A stretch of DNA of 64,000 bases, taken from contig JALTBN010000043.1 in the NCBI GenBank assembly GCA_027075325.1, positions 1,634 to 65,633 of the forward strand, read 5' to 3'. The notes beneath the pieces are model-generated. The model saw only the letters and a program-made list of their open reading frames with translations, was not told the origin of the DNA and made no database searches. This DNA comes from Thermococcus sp. Its GTDB lineage: Archaea > Methanobacteriota_B > Thermococci > Thermococcales > Thermococcaceae. Shown piece by piece: positions 9,522-18,146 of this stretch (positions are counted from its first letter, which is position 1; each line of letters opens with the position of its first letter). Both the position numbers and the translations under genes were made by a program.

Positions 9522-9591
9522 AAGGCAGGTCTTAAACATTCTTTAATGCATATTTTCGTGCTTTAATGTTCGTCTTTTCGTTAAGGTAAGG

Positions 9592-9599
9592 TTATAAAC
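9592..9599 (+). promoter_or_regulatory. TATA box of the aromatic aminotransferase gene
   Basis: TTATAAAC with an A/G-rich BRE-like AAGG just upstream, 30 nt before the ATG at 9629. A TSS about 25 nt downstream would leave a leader of under 15 nt carrying GGTGA. Confidence 0.6.
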
Positions 9600-9628
9600 A
9601 TCGCCGAGAATGGAGAGCGGTGATGCTC

Positions 9629-10798
9629 ATGGCGCTGAGCGACAGACTTGAGCTGGTTAACCCTTCTGAGATAAGGAAGCTCTTCGACCTTGCCCAGGGT
9701 ATCGAGGGATTAATCTCACTCGGGATAGGCGAGCCTGATTTTGACACTCCAGAACACATCAAGGAGTACACAAAGGAGGCCCTCGATAAGGGAATGACCC
9801 ACTACGGTCCCAACGCCGGCCTGCCAATGCTCCGCGAGGCGATAGCGAAGAAGCTCAGGGAGCAGAACGGCATTGATGCCGACCCGAAGACGGAAGTGAT
9901 GATACTCACCGGTGCAAACCAGGCCTTTCTTATGGGTCTCGCAACGTTCCTGAAGGACGGTGAGGAAGTTCTCATTCCGAGCCCAATGTTCGTCAGTTAC
10001 GCTCCGGCGGTTGTCCTCGCGGGCGGGGAGCCCGTTGAGGTACCTACCCACGAGGAGAACGAGTTCCGCCTTTCCGTTGACGATTTGGAGAAGCACGTCA
10101 CCGAAAAAACGAGGGCGCTCATCATAAACACCCCCAACAACCCCACCGGTGCCGTTCTCACGAGGAAGGACGTTGAGGAGATAGCCGACTTCGCGGTAGA
10201 GCACGACCTCATAGTTTTCAGCGACGAGGTCTACGAGCACTTCGTCTACGACGGCGTTAAGAATCACAGCATAGCCTCGCTCGATGGCATGTTCGAGAGG
10301 ACGATAACGGTGAACGGCTTCTCCAAGACCTTTGCCATGACGGGCTGGCGTCTCGGCTTCGTCGCTGCTCCTTCATGGGTGATAGAGAAGATGACCCGCT
10401 TCCAGATGTACAACTCCACCTGTCCGGTAACGTTCGTCCAATACGCGGCAGCTAAGGCACTGGAAGACCCCAGAAGCTGGGAGGCAGTTGAGGAGATGCG
10501 CAGAGAGTACGACAGGAGGAGGAACCTCGTCTGGAAGAGGCTTAACGAGATGGGCCTCCCGACGGTCAAGCCAAAGGGAGCCTTCTACATCTTCCCGCGC
10601 ATTAAAGACACCGGCCTCACCGACCACCAGTTCAGTGAGCTGATGCTAAAGGAAGCCAAGGTTGCGGTCGTTCCGGGAAGCGCTTTCGGAAAGGCCGGCG
10701 AGGGCTACATCAGGATAAGCTACGCAACAGCCTACGAGAAGCTTGAGGAAGCCATGGACAGGATGGAGAAAATCCTAAGGGAAAGGAAGCTCGTTTGA
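9629..10798 (+). CDS. Aromatic aminotransferase (class I/II PLP-dependent)
   Basis: 389 aa, the length of the Pyrococcus horikoshii aromatic aminotransferase, which the sequence closely resembles throughout (MALSDRLELV, PFVSYAP-type PMFVSYAPAV, and the C-terminus MEKILRERKLV). The start ATG 9629 has GGTGA 5 nt upstream. Fold-type I features: GANQAFLMG, NTPNNPTGAV, the Asp of SDEVYEHF, the PLP lysine in NGFSKTFAMTGWRLG near residue 233, and the substrate carboxylate-binding Arg in GYIRISYA. Transaminates aromatic amino acids with 2-oxoglutarate in peptide catabolism. Exact substrate range is inferred from the relative. Confidence 0.92.
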   Translation: MALSDRLELVNPSEIRKLFDLAQGIEGLISLGIGEPDFDTPEHIKEYTKEALDKGMTHYGPNAGLPMLREAIAKKLREQNGIDADPKTEVMILTGANQAFLMGLATFLKDGEEVLIPSPMFVSYAPAVVLAGGEPVEVPTHEENEFRLSVDDLEKHVTEKTRALIINTPNNPTGAVLTRKDVEEIADFAVEHDLIVFSDEVYEHFVYDGVKNHSIASLDGMFERTITVNGFSKTFAMTGWRLGFVAAPSWVIEKMTRFQMYNSTCPVTFVQYAAAKALEDPRSWEAVEEMRREYDRRRNLVWKRLNEMGLPTVKPKGAFYIFPRIKDTGLTDHQFSELMLKEAKVAVVPGSAFGKAGEGYIRISYATAYEKLEEAMDRMEKILRERKLV

Positions 10799-10799
10799 T

Positions 10800-12545
10800 T
10801 TAAACCTCTATTTTTCCTTCCATCAACTTCCTCGTAGTATCATCGAGCATGTCCATGAACTCTTTTTCGGTCTTGAAGGGCCTTTTGGATAGTATCTGGA
10901 CCGATTTTTTCTTTCCCACTCCTGGAATGTACTGAAGCACCTTTGAGCTCTCCCTGTTCACATTAATCGGCACAGGAATTCCGGTTATGCTCCTGAAGCC
11001 GTGGTCGACTATGAGGACGTCGTAGAAGCGGTTTAGTGGAATCTCCTTTGGAATCCCGACGATGAGTGGATAACTGCCTATCTGCCTGCCATACGTGAGG
11101 CCGTTGTCAAAGACCTCAGCGCGGACGTCCCTCAGGACAGTCCCCACCGGAACCACCCTCTTCAGCATCGGTAAGTCGATCTCGTGCCTTATCTTGTACT
11201 TATAGTGCTGGATGAGCTTCTTGTGTTTTTCCGTCTTCACCCTCTCCCTCATGTGCCAGAGAGGCGTCCCCGGGAAGACAACAACCTGGCGGATGTTTAT
11301 CCTCCTGACCATCAGCCCGTCATCGAGGAGCCTCCTTAGGAACTGGAAGGTGAGCTCGTAGCTCTTTTTGGTCTCACCGGGCAGGCCGAAGATGATGTTT
11401 ATGCCCGGAAGGAGCCAGGGCATGCCGTTGGGGCCTCTCCTTCCACCGACCTCGTTGAGTATCCTAACGGCCTCGTAGGTCTCCTCGGCGGTGGCGTTGA
11501 GGTTGTTGAGCTTTGCCACCCTTGGATCGGCGCTCTCAAGACCAAAGGCCACAACGTTACCCGGCGTTCCGTACTTTACGATGGCCTTAGCTATTCTGAT
11601 ACCCTCCTCCGGATAGTTGGCTATGACAGCGGGATTCGCGTTGTCCACATGGAGAGTTTTAACGTCCGGAGCCACGGAGCGGATTCCACGGAAGAGCCTC
11701 TCTATTGCATCTGGATTTGGAATCGGAACCCTCCCGTTCGGCTTCGCCCTGTATGAGAAGATGCAGCTCTGCCTCCCAACGCGGAAGTGCCTCACGCCAA
11801 GGTCGTAGAGGGCCTTAACTTCAGCAACGACGTCCTCGACCGGCCTGTCCTCAACCCTGCGATAGCGGACGGGCTCGGTGCAGAATGAGCAGCCGCCTAT
11901 GCCCATAGCCTTGGGACAGCCGCGCTGGGTTTCTATCTCCACTATGACGAAATCAGGATAATCCGGGAACTGCCTGACCACCTCAGCCCCAATAATTGCA
12001 TAATTCCTTAATTCAGCATAAGTCCTGAAGCGGAATGGGCCGGCATCCTTTGGATTGGTCAGGTAGTCGAAGAGAAACGCCTCCAAGTCGCCGTAGACAA
12101 CGTGGTCAAAAACACTCTGGGCCAGCTGGAGCTCCCTGCTCGTTATTTTGATGCCGCCCATGCTCGCGGAGCCCATGAAAGCGGGACCACCAAGGATTTT
12201 CTCCCCCTTAAACTGCTTTATGAATCTCGCCACCTCTTCAACGCTTCCCGGAACTGCGGAGAGGTACTTGCCGGGAGTGTGTAGGCCGCCGATGTACACT
12301 ATCAGGTCGGCCTTCTCAAGAATCTCCCGCGTTTTTGGGAAGTTGGGGGTCTTGTTTTTGCTCTCTATCCCCTCCCCCCCAAGGAAAGCCGCCCGGAGGT
12401 CGTCTATCGTGAGGTAAAAGATGGACACATCCGGTCTGGCTTCCTTTACCGCCCCGTAAGCGTAGCGGGGGTAAATACCGAGGTAAGGTGGAACCCCTAG
12501 ACCGGCCGGTTCATCCGTGTAACCGTCAACTATGGCAACTATCAT
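10800..12545 (-). CDS. Radical SAM protein with C-terminal helix-hairpin-helix (COG1031)
   Basis: 581 aa. The first 180 residues resemble a cobalamin-binding-like Rossmann domain (MIVAIVDGYTDEPAGLG, LIVYIGGLHTPG). The radical SAM core follows, with cluster cysteines in GCPKAMGIGGCSFC, a CX8CX2C spacing rather than the common CX3CX2C. Barrel motifs include VGRQSCIFSY and NIIFGLPGETKKSYELTF. The last 70 residues carry a helix-hairpin-helix (LQYIPGVGKKKSVQIL), a nucleic-acid-binding element. This combination defines COG1031; its reaction is unknown to me, though RNA or DNA modification is a natural inference. It converges with the aminotransferase, with 1 nt between the stops. A TATA-like TTTTAAAT lies upstream near 12565. 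Confidence 0.88.
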   Translation of the reverse strand: MIVAIVDGYTDEPAGLGVPPYLGIYPRYAYGAVKEARPDVSIFYLTIDDLRAAFLGGEGIESKNKTPNFPKTREILEKADLIVYIGGLHTPGKYLSAVPGSVEEVARFIKQFKGEKILGGPAFMGSASMGGIKITSRELQLAQSVFDHVVYGDLEAFLFDYLTNPKDAGPFRFRTYAELRNYAIIGAEVVRQFPDYPDFVIVEIETQRGCPKAMGIGGCSFCTEPVRYRRVEDRPVEDVVAEVKALYDLGVRHFRVGRQSCIFSYRAKPNGRVPIPNPDAIERLFRGIRSVAPDVKTLHVDNANPAVIANYPEEGIRIAKAIVKYGTPGNVVAFGLESADPRVAKLNNLNATAEETYEAVRILNEVGGRRGPNGMPWLLPGINIIFGLPGETKKSYELTFQFLRRLLDDGLMVRRINIRQVVVFPGTPLWHMRERVKTEKHKKLIQHYKYKIRHEIDLPMLKRVVPVGTVLRDVRAEVFDNGLTYGRQIGSYPLIVGIPKEIPLNRFYDVLIVDHGFRSITGIPVPINVNRESSKVLQYIPGVGKKKSVQILSKRPFKTEKEFMDMLDDTTRKLMEGKIEV

Positions 12546-12587
12546 GTTGAACGATGAATCGGAGAAATTTAAAAGAGTAGCGCAAAC

Positions 12588-13511
12588 TTACCGGAGGAGA
12601 TAGAGGAAAACTGCATATATGCCCAGGAGGAGAGAGCCCGTCTTTCTGCCCACCCTGTTGTTGTTTTTAAGTGAGACGGTGAGGATAAAAACGGAGAGAA
12701 GCGTCAATGGAAGGGCAACGTGAAACATCTTCCCAGAGACTTTAATGGGCCGTATAATGGCGGATACACCAATTACAAGAAGGATATCGATGATATCTGC
12801 CCCTATCATGTTCCCAACACTTATGTTGGGGAGCTTCTTCATAACGGAGGTCAGGGAGTTGGTGAGTTCCGGCAGGGAGGTTCCTATCGAAACAATCGTC
12901 AGTCCAATAACTGCCTGGGAGATTCCCGCAGCCTTCGCAAGCTCAACAGCACTGTTAACAACGAGTTCAGCGCCGGCTATGACAACTAGGCCGGTAATAA
13001 AGAGGATGGCCGTCTCTTTGGCGGCATTTCCGCGGCCCTCCGATTCCAGCTCCTCCAGGGACATGTGCCTTTTGTAGAGGTAGTAGAGGAAGAGAGCGTA
13101 GAGCACAACCAGCGTAATTCCGTCCAGCCTGCTTATAATGCCATCCCACATAAGGATGCCTAAGTAACCCGTGATTCCCAGGAGGAAGAGGGAGTTCTGC
13201 CATGCCACCTCATCCACATTGAGGGGCATTATCATGGAGGAGAGGCCCAGTATAAGGGCAACGTTGGCGAGGGCACTTCCGAGGGCGTTTCCGAGGGCTA
13301 TGTCGCTGTTGCCATTGTAGGCAGAAATCGTTGATACAGTGAGCTCAGGTAGCGTGGTGGCAACGCTCGCGAGGACGAGGGCAATGAAGAACTCGCTTAC
13401 TCCAAAGCTCTTCGCCACCGCCGTCGCGGCCTCAACGAAAAGGTCGCTTCCCTTTACCAGAAGCGCCAGCCCTACCACAAACACACCTGTTATAACGATT
13501 AGGGATTCCAC
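12588..13511 (-). CDS. Calcium/sodium antiporter (CaCA, YrbG-like)
   Basis: 307 aa integral membrane protein with about ten segments. It has the two inverted alpha repeats of CaCA exchangers: GVSEFFIALVLASVATTLPE near residue 38 and GISQAVIGLTIVSIGTSLPE near 195, whose Glu residues coordinate the cation. The first repeat has ATTLPE instead of the usual GTSLPE. Start is GTG 13511, 1 nt past the stop of the upstream NYN gene, with GAGGTG 7 nt before it. Length matches archaeal CaCA proteins such as NCX_Mj. Likely exports Ca2+ against Na+ entry. Operon with the two NYN genes. Confidence 0.92.
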   Translation of the reverse strand: MESLIVITGVFVVGLALLVKGSDLFVEAATAVAKSFGVSEFFIALVLASVATTLPELTVSTISAYNGNSDIALGNALGSALANVALILGLSSMIMPLNVDEVAWQNSLFLLGITGYLGILMWDGIISRLDGITLVVLYALFLYYLYKRHMSLEELESEGRGNAAKETAILFITGLVVIAGAELVVNSAVELAKAAGISQAVIGLTIVSIGTSLPELTNSLTSVMKKLPNISVGNMIGADIIDILLVIGVSAIIRPIKVSGKMFHVALPLTLLSVFILTVSLKNNNRVGRKTGSLLLGIYAVFLYLLR

Positions 13512-13512
13512 C

Positions 13513-14028
13513 TCATTCCACCTCTCCTCTTTCCTCTCCCTCCCTCTCGCCGGAGGACTCCATCTTTATAACGTAGTCCGCGGCGTTCTGGAGTGCTGCG
13601 GAGAAGCCGGGGTCAACGCCTATAACGACGGTCTCCTTCCCCTGGCGCTTGGCCTCGATTATAATCGGAAGAAAGTCCGCGTCCCTCGATGCCAGGGCCA
13701 GGACCTCCACGTCAGAGTCGTGTATCATCTCCATGGCCTCGATGGCAACCCTGACATCGGTATCCCCCGCAACTATAACGGGCTCAAGCCCCTGATTCAC
13801 CACTGCCTCTATGAGGCCCTGGGGAGCGTACTGGTTGAGAATAACCTTTGCAATGCGGACATTTCCAATCCTCCGCAGGGCTTCAACTATGTCCTCCAGC
13901 TTTATCCCAAATTCCTTGCGGAGGATGTTGGGACCATCAACTATGAGGCCAATCTTCTTGGAAGGAACTTCCTTTTCCTCCCCCTCCTTCTCGCTTCTCC
14001 TGAGTATCTTGAAGAGCTTCTCCTTCAT
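13513..14028 (-). CDS. NYN domain protein (TIGR00288 family), second copy
   Basis: 171 aa. The core from about residue 25 is a PIN-like NYN fold: [17 protein letters not shown] contains the first Asp, [15 protein letters not shown] the second, and [18 protein letters not shown] the third and fourth acidic positions. [20 protein letters not shown] and [13 protein letters not shown] are shared almost word for word with the upstream paralogue. NYN proteins are metal-dependent RNases or RNA-binding degenerate forms; here the acidic residues look complete. Both termini are highly charged. Its ATG overlaps the paralogue's stop (ATGA), so the two are translationally coupled. Biological target unknown. 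Confidence 0.88.
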   Translation of the reverse strand: MKEKLFKILRRSEKEGEEKEVPSKKIGLIVDGPNILRKEFGIKLEDIVEALRRIGNVRIAKVILNQYAPQGLIEAVVNQGLEPVIVAGDTDVRVAIEAMEMIHDSDVEVLALASRDADFLPIIIEAKRQGKETVVIGVDPGFSAALQNAADYVIKMESSGEREGEERGEVE

Positions 14029-14528
14029 TCTTCCTCACCGCCCAGGACTATGGCGTAGTCGGCCGCGTGTTTCAGCGCAGCAGAAAAACCGGGCTCCACT
14101 CCAATGACGACCGTCTCCTTGCCCTTCTCCTTTGCCTTCAGGATAACGGGCAGAAACTCCGCGTTCCTGGTGGCCACGGCTATGACATCGATGTGGGGGT
14201 TGTATATCTCCTTCATGGCCTCAACTGCCAGTTTTACGCCGGTTTCGCCAGACACTATGAGGGGCTCAAACCCCTGATTCGAAACGGCCTCTATGAGACC
14301 CTGTGGAGCGTACTGGTTGAGAATAACCTTAGCAACGCGTATGTCCCCTATTTCCGACAGGACGTCGACCAAATCCTCAAGGCGGATTCCGAACTCCTTC
14401 CTCAGGATGTTGGGACCATCTATTAGGAGGGCTATCTTCTTTCCCCGCGAAACCTTACGTTTCATCTGACCGATGATTCTCATCCCGTTCCGTGTCATCG
14501 ATACTATCCTTTCCCATCCGCCTGCCAT
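14025..14528 (-). CDS. NYN domain protein (TIGR00288 family), first copy
   Basis: 167 aa from ATG 14528 (GGTGA 5 nt upstream); the GTG at 14537 in the ORF track is inside the palindrome. The fold matches its downstream paralogue: [53 protein letters not shown]. Two acidic positions differ between copies. GDTDVR in the second copy is GETGVK here, and SRDADF is TRNAEF. The first copy may therefore be catalytically weakened and act as a partner or RNA-binding subunit. The N-terminal 30 residues are basic ([20 protein letters not shown]). Tandem duplication is evident; function unknown. Confidence 0.88.
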   Translation of the reverse strand: MAGGWERIVSMTRNGMRIIGQMKRKVSRGKKIALLIDGPNILRKEFGIRLEDLVDVLSEIGDIRVAKVILNQYAPQGLIEAVSNQGFEPLIVSGETGVKLAVEAMKEIYNPHIDVIAVATRNAEFLPVILKAKEKGKETVVIGVEPGFSAALKHAADYAIVLGGEEE

Positions 14529-14536
14529 GGCTGTCA

Positions 14537-14560
14537 CCGGTGTTAAAATGGTAACACTGG
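14537..14560. promoter_or_regulatory. Palindromic operator candidate of the NYN operon
   Basis: Arms CCGGTGTTA and TAACACTGG (one mismatch, 6-bp centre) lie 9-32 nt before the NYN start. On the minus strand a TATA-like TTTTTTAAG sits at about 14575-14583, so the palindrome covers the expected TSS. That placement is typical for an archaeal repressor. Confidence 0.6.
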
Positions 14561-14591
14561 AAGTTGAGGGAGGGGCTTAAAAAATTTGGCC

Positions 14592-17030
14592 TCAACTCCT
14601 GAGCACGCGCTTGTAGTAGTACCAGAGCCCCCTGATGATGTCCCTGAGTTCTATCATCGTGAAGGTTTCACTCCGTCCAATGAGCTTCGCCGTCTCCTCC
14701 CAGCTGTGGGCCTGCAGAACCCGGTGGATAAGGATCTTCATCTGCCGCTCATCGAGGTAGGGCTTCATCCAGCCGTCGAGGAAGTAGAGCTTGACTATCG
14801 GCTTCACGGCATCAACAACCGTGTCATAGGTCAGGACCTTGCCTGTGAACGCGTCCAGCCTCTTCTTCTGGGCCTCAGTTAGATAAACGGGATAATCCAC
14901 CGCCTCCCCGAAGGGGGTCTCGAAGAGCCAGCGCACTATTCCCGGCTCAACGTCCCTGTGGGTGTCGCAGAGCCACTCGGTTAACCTAATGCGAAACTCG
15001 TCGTTGGCCTGGCGTATGAGTTTCTTCGCCCTCTCGCTTATTGGCTTGAGGACTATCGCTGTAAACTCACCGCTGACGGGGTTTCTGGCCGGGCTTAGGT
15101 GAACGACCGCGAAGCCGTTTCTGACCCAGAAACGGGCCAGCTCCTCACTTGCCCCAAAACCCGAACCGATCCAGTCGAAGCCTTTCTCACGGGCTTCCTT
15201 CTCAAGGAGTTCGAGGGCTCTGCTTCCCAGCCCCATATCCATCGCGTCCGGATGGGTGGCTATCCTGACTATCCTGTACCCCTTAAGCCGGGCGAACTCC
15301 TTCATTATGTGATGCTTGACCATCATGTCCGGGATGATGTTCCCGCGCGGCTTGTAGCCCCTCAGCATCTTTTCCACAACTTTTTTAGGTATATCCCCCT
15401 CCCTAGCTATCTGAACGGCGGTTACTATCTTTCCGTTCTTAAGGCGGAGCACCCTCGCCTCGTGATGGGGTGCATCGGCTAAAAGCGCTACATCGCTCGG
15501 CCTGTTGCGGTAGTGGGCTAAGATGTAGATTCCAACGAAGTTCCTCAAATCCTCCCTGTCGTGCTCGAACCAGTCATCAAGGTCCGGCTCCTCAAAGTAG
15601 ACCTCCCTGTTCCTTATGAGCTCGTAGTCCTCCTCCGTGAGCTCGACCGGCTCCGCATCGAGGAGGAGGACATCGAAAAGCCACTTCTCAATGGGGTCGT
15701 GGTCGGCGTAGCGGATGGGCTCGTCCATGTGAAGCTCCCTAAAGGCCCTCTTCTCGCGGGCCTTTTTGAGGAACTTGACGGAGAATCCCCTTCCGGCGCC
15801 CTCGTATCCGTGGATGGTTGAGGAGTAGACGACGCGCGGCTTGTTTAGATACCTGTGAAGGATTGGAACGTGAATTCCGGCCGCCTCGTCCACGATATAA
15901 AGGTCCGCATTTTTCCTGTAGCCATCCGCCGGACGGAAGTAGTTCATGGAGATTCTCCCGGCGCGTATCCCTGTTATGAGACCATTCTCCTCACGGAGCA
16001 CTGGGGCCATACCAAGCCGCTCAAAGGCCCTCGCCGCAAAACGGAAGAGCGACTGGACGTTGTCAGGTTCGGGGGCAGTTATCACAACTTCCGTTCCTCC
16101 GCCCATTGCCATGGCCAGACCAACCGCGGCTATTCCCACGGAGACGCTCTTTCCACGGCCCCTGTCGGCCGTTAGAACCAGCATGCCCTCTTTCTCAACG
16201 AGGTCTTCGAAGGCCTTGAGAACCTCGACCTGCCCCTCTGTGAGGGCCATCTCATAGAGCTCGCGCGGGAAGAGGGTTTCCTCGGGGATCTCAACGCCTT
16301 TCCTGCCCTTTATCTTAGCCTGACTCTTGGCCCTCTTCGGCCCCTTCCGAACCTTTCCCGCTTCTGTTATTATGTATACTCCCTCATGCTCTGTGAACTT
16401 CCGTATGAGCCTCCTGTTGAAGCGCTTCTTCACGTCGTCTATCGTGTAAGGCGGCGTAACGAGGCTCTTGTGAAAGCCCGTCCACATGTCTTTCCACTTC
16501 TTGAAGGGATGCGCGAGGATGAATATCAGCCCGCCGCCCCTGACCGTCTCGATGATCCTGCCCAGGTCGTTTGGGGAATAATCATAGCTCATGTCCAGGA
16601 TAAGAAGGTCGTAGGTCCTTCCGAGGATGTCGCGGGTGTGTTTGAAGGTTACAGCCTTCACCTCGGCGTTTCCGCCGGCGAGGACGTCGAAGTGCTTTCT
16701 GAAGGCCTCGTAGCGCTTTCTGCCAAAAGTCTCCTCACCCAAAGCATCGGTGGCGTAGAGAACCTCTATTGAATCCTCGCCTTCATCTCTCAGGCGCTTC
16801 TTCATCAGCCCGTCGAGAACATCACCAAGAACCCTCGCGGAAGCGCCCGCAAGAACCCCCGCTATTTCAGCCTTTCTCTCAGTGTCGCCCTCAATTACTA
16901 TCATTCTCCGGTGAAACTTCTCAAGCGCCTGAGCGAGGGCAGTCTCAGTGAGCTTAAGAACCCCATCCTTAACCTTCTCGCTCTTGGCGTAATCTCTCAC
17001 TTCCTTATCAAAGCGGACCTTAACGGTCAC
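14592..17030 (-). CDS. tmcA: tRNA/rRNA cytidine acetyltransferase TmcA (archaeal NAT10)
   Basis: 812 aa from GTG 17030, chosen because GGAGGTG lies directly upstream at normal distance. Domain order matches TmcA/Nat10: N-terminal DUF1726-like region, an RNA helicase-like ATPase module (Walker A TADRGRGKSVSVG near 300, DEAA-type IVDEAAGIHVPIL near 395), a GNAT acetyltransferase (RIATHPDAMDMGLGSRALEL near 620) and a helical C-terminal RNA-binding domain. It forms N4-acetylcytidine using acetyl-CoA and ATP. In Thermococcus kodakarensis the homologue makes the many temperature-dependent ac4C sites in rRNA and tRNA, so the same role is likely here. Confidence 0.93.
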   Translation of the reverse strand: MTVKVRFDKEVRDYAKSEKVKDGVLKLTETALAQALEKFHRRMIVIEGDTERKAEIAGVLAGASARVLGDVLDGLMKKRLRDEGEDSIEVLYATDALGEETFGRKRYEAFRKHFDVLAGGNAEVKAVTFKHTRDILGRTYDLLILDMSYDYSPNDLGRIIETVRGGGLIFILAHPFKKWKDMWTGFHKSLVTPPYTIDDVKKRFNRRLIRKFTEHEGVYIITEAGKVRKGPKRAKSQAKIKGRKGVEIPEETLFPRELYEMALTEGQVEVLKAFEDLVEKEGMLVLTADRGRGKSVSVGIAAVGLAMAMGGGTEVVITAPEPDNVQSLFRFAARAFERLGMAPVLREENGLITGIRAGRISMNYFRPADGYRKNADLYIVDEAAGIHVPILHRYLNKPRVVYSSTIHGYEGAGRGFSVKFLKKAREKRAFRELHMDEPIRYADHDPIEKWLFDVLLLDAEPVELTEEDYELIRNREVYFEEPDLDDWFEHDREDLRNFVGIYILAHYRNRPSDVALLADAPHHEARVLRLKNGKIVTAVQIAREGDIPKKVVEKMLRGYKPRGNIIPDMMVKHHIMKEFARLKGYRIVRIATHPDAMDMGLGSRALELLEKEAREKGFDWIGSGFGASEELARFWVRNGFAVVHLSPARNPVSGEFTAIVLKPISERAKKLIRQANDEFRIRLTEWLCDTHRDVEPGIVRWLFETPFGEAVDYPVYLTEAQKKRLDAFTGKVLTYDTVVDAVKPIVKLYFLDGWMKPYLDERQMKILIHRVLQAHSWEETAKLIGRSETFTMIELRDIIRGLWYYYKRVLRS

Positions 17031-17078
17031 GGCCGCCACCTCCCGGATAAAAGGGAGAAGGGGGATTTAAAAAGATAG

Positions 17079-17981
17079 CTAGGAACAGGTTAGGTTAAGG
17101 GTGCTTTTCAGGGACTCAATCTCATTTTTCGTCAGCTTTTGGGAGAGAAAATCAACAACCTCACAGGAGGCATTGTGGTCATCTTTCCTTATGTGATCTA
17201 CGGCCCCATCCCAGAAGTCGTCATAATCTGGATGGAGCTCAAGTAGGCCGCATTTCCCGGTTTGTCCAGAGTACGAATTTTCCCCTAGGCCAACGTGTTT
17301 TAGAACGTACACAAGACCCTCCACCGTCGGCAGGAACACGAGAAGGGCCAGCATTAGGGCGAGAATGAACCTCACCGGTCCGCTGGAGATTCTTACCTTC
17401 CCAACGAGGATCAGCCACAGGAAGATCGCCCCGATGATAACGAAGCTTACCAGGGGCGCTACAAGAATGTTCTTGAACTCCAGAATGAAGTTTTTCAGGG
17501 AAAGCAGGGTGCTCAATGGGGGAGAAGGCCTGAAGGCGACTTCCGTGATGTTATTTCTGCCGTAGTTCTGGAGGGCTTTGAAGGTGAAATACTCTATTTC
17601 CAGGGCCCAAAACCTTTCCTCAACCTCCTCAGTGCTCCCGTTGTTGAGAACGGCCCTTAAGTCCCCAACCAGACCGCTTAGTCTATTACCCGATGAGTTG
17701 AGATAAATCTCGTACAGCCAGTTGCGGTGTCCATACCTCCCCTCAACAAGGATCTCGGACACATCCCCATGGGTGCCTCTGTAGCCAATGGCCCGGTCTA
17801 AAATGTCATTCGGCGGCAGAAAGGAGACTGTTTCCAGATTATAAACTTCCAGGCTGTAATTGCAGGGGAGGGATTCAGCGTGTTCCCCCGCTTTATGGAA
17901 GGCCACCCACTGAATCAGGGATATCGTGAGCATGGCGAGGAGTATTCCTGCAAGAAGCTTGGCCACGGGCTTCATGGGCAT
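17079..17981 (-). CDS. Hypothetical membrane protein
   Basis: 300 aa, or 298 if the second Met is used. One N-terminal hydrophobic segment (LLAGILLAMLTISLIQWVAF) is followed by an outside-facing region of about 135 residues with several N-glycosylation sequons (NYS, NSS, NGS, NIT). Two further membrane segments lie near 170-190 (ILVAPLVSFVIIGAIFLWLI) and 202-222, and a second outside domain ends CS. It contains four cysteines, two at the C-terminus (GKCGLLEL, NASCEVV). I do not recognise the family. Promoter-like AATAAATA lies near 17995. It is isolated in orientation between tmcA and the S9 peptidase. Confidence 0.75.
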   Translation of the reverse strand: MPMKPVAKLLAGILLAMLTISLIQWVAFHKAGEHAESLPCNYSLEVYNLETVSFLPPNDILDRAIGYRGTHGDVSEILVEGRYGHRNWLYEIYLNSSGNRLSGLVGDLRAVLNNGSTEEVEERFWALEIEYFTFKALQNYGRNNITEVAFRPSPPLSTLLSLKNFILEFKNILVAPLVSFVIIGAIFLWLILVGKVRISSGPVRFILALMLALLVFLPTVEGLVYVLKHVGLGENSYSGQTGKCGLLELHPDYDDFWDGAVDHIRKDDHNASCEVVDFLSQKLTKNEIESLKSTLNLTCS

Positions 17982-18107
17982 AACTTCGAGAGAGTATTTA
18001 TTTACTTTTCGGTTTGTTATGTTCCTGTGTAATCGACAATAGAATTCTATGAAGTGAGCCCAGTATTATCCAGACCCGACTTTATAACTTATATCGAAAC
18101 GCTAAGC

Positions 18108-18115
18108 TTTTATAC
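18108..18115 (+). promoter_or_regulatory. TATA box of the S9 peptidase gene
   Basis: TTTTATAC, preceded by a BRE-like GCTAAG, 32 nt before the ATG at 18147. The 126 nt upstream also contain a 12-bp palindrome ATAGAATTCTAT (18039-18050); otherwise I see nothing there. Confidence 0.65.
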
Positions 18116-18146
18116 GAAAAAGATCGAATTGATTCGGTGATTCTAA

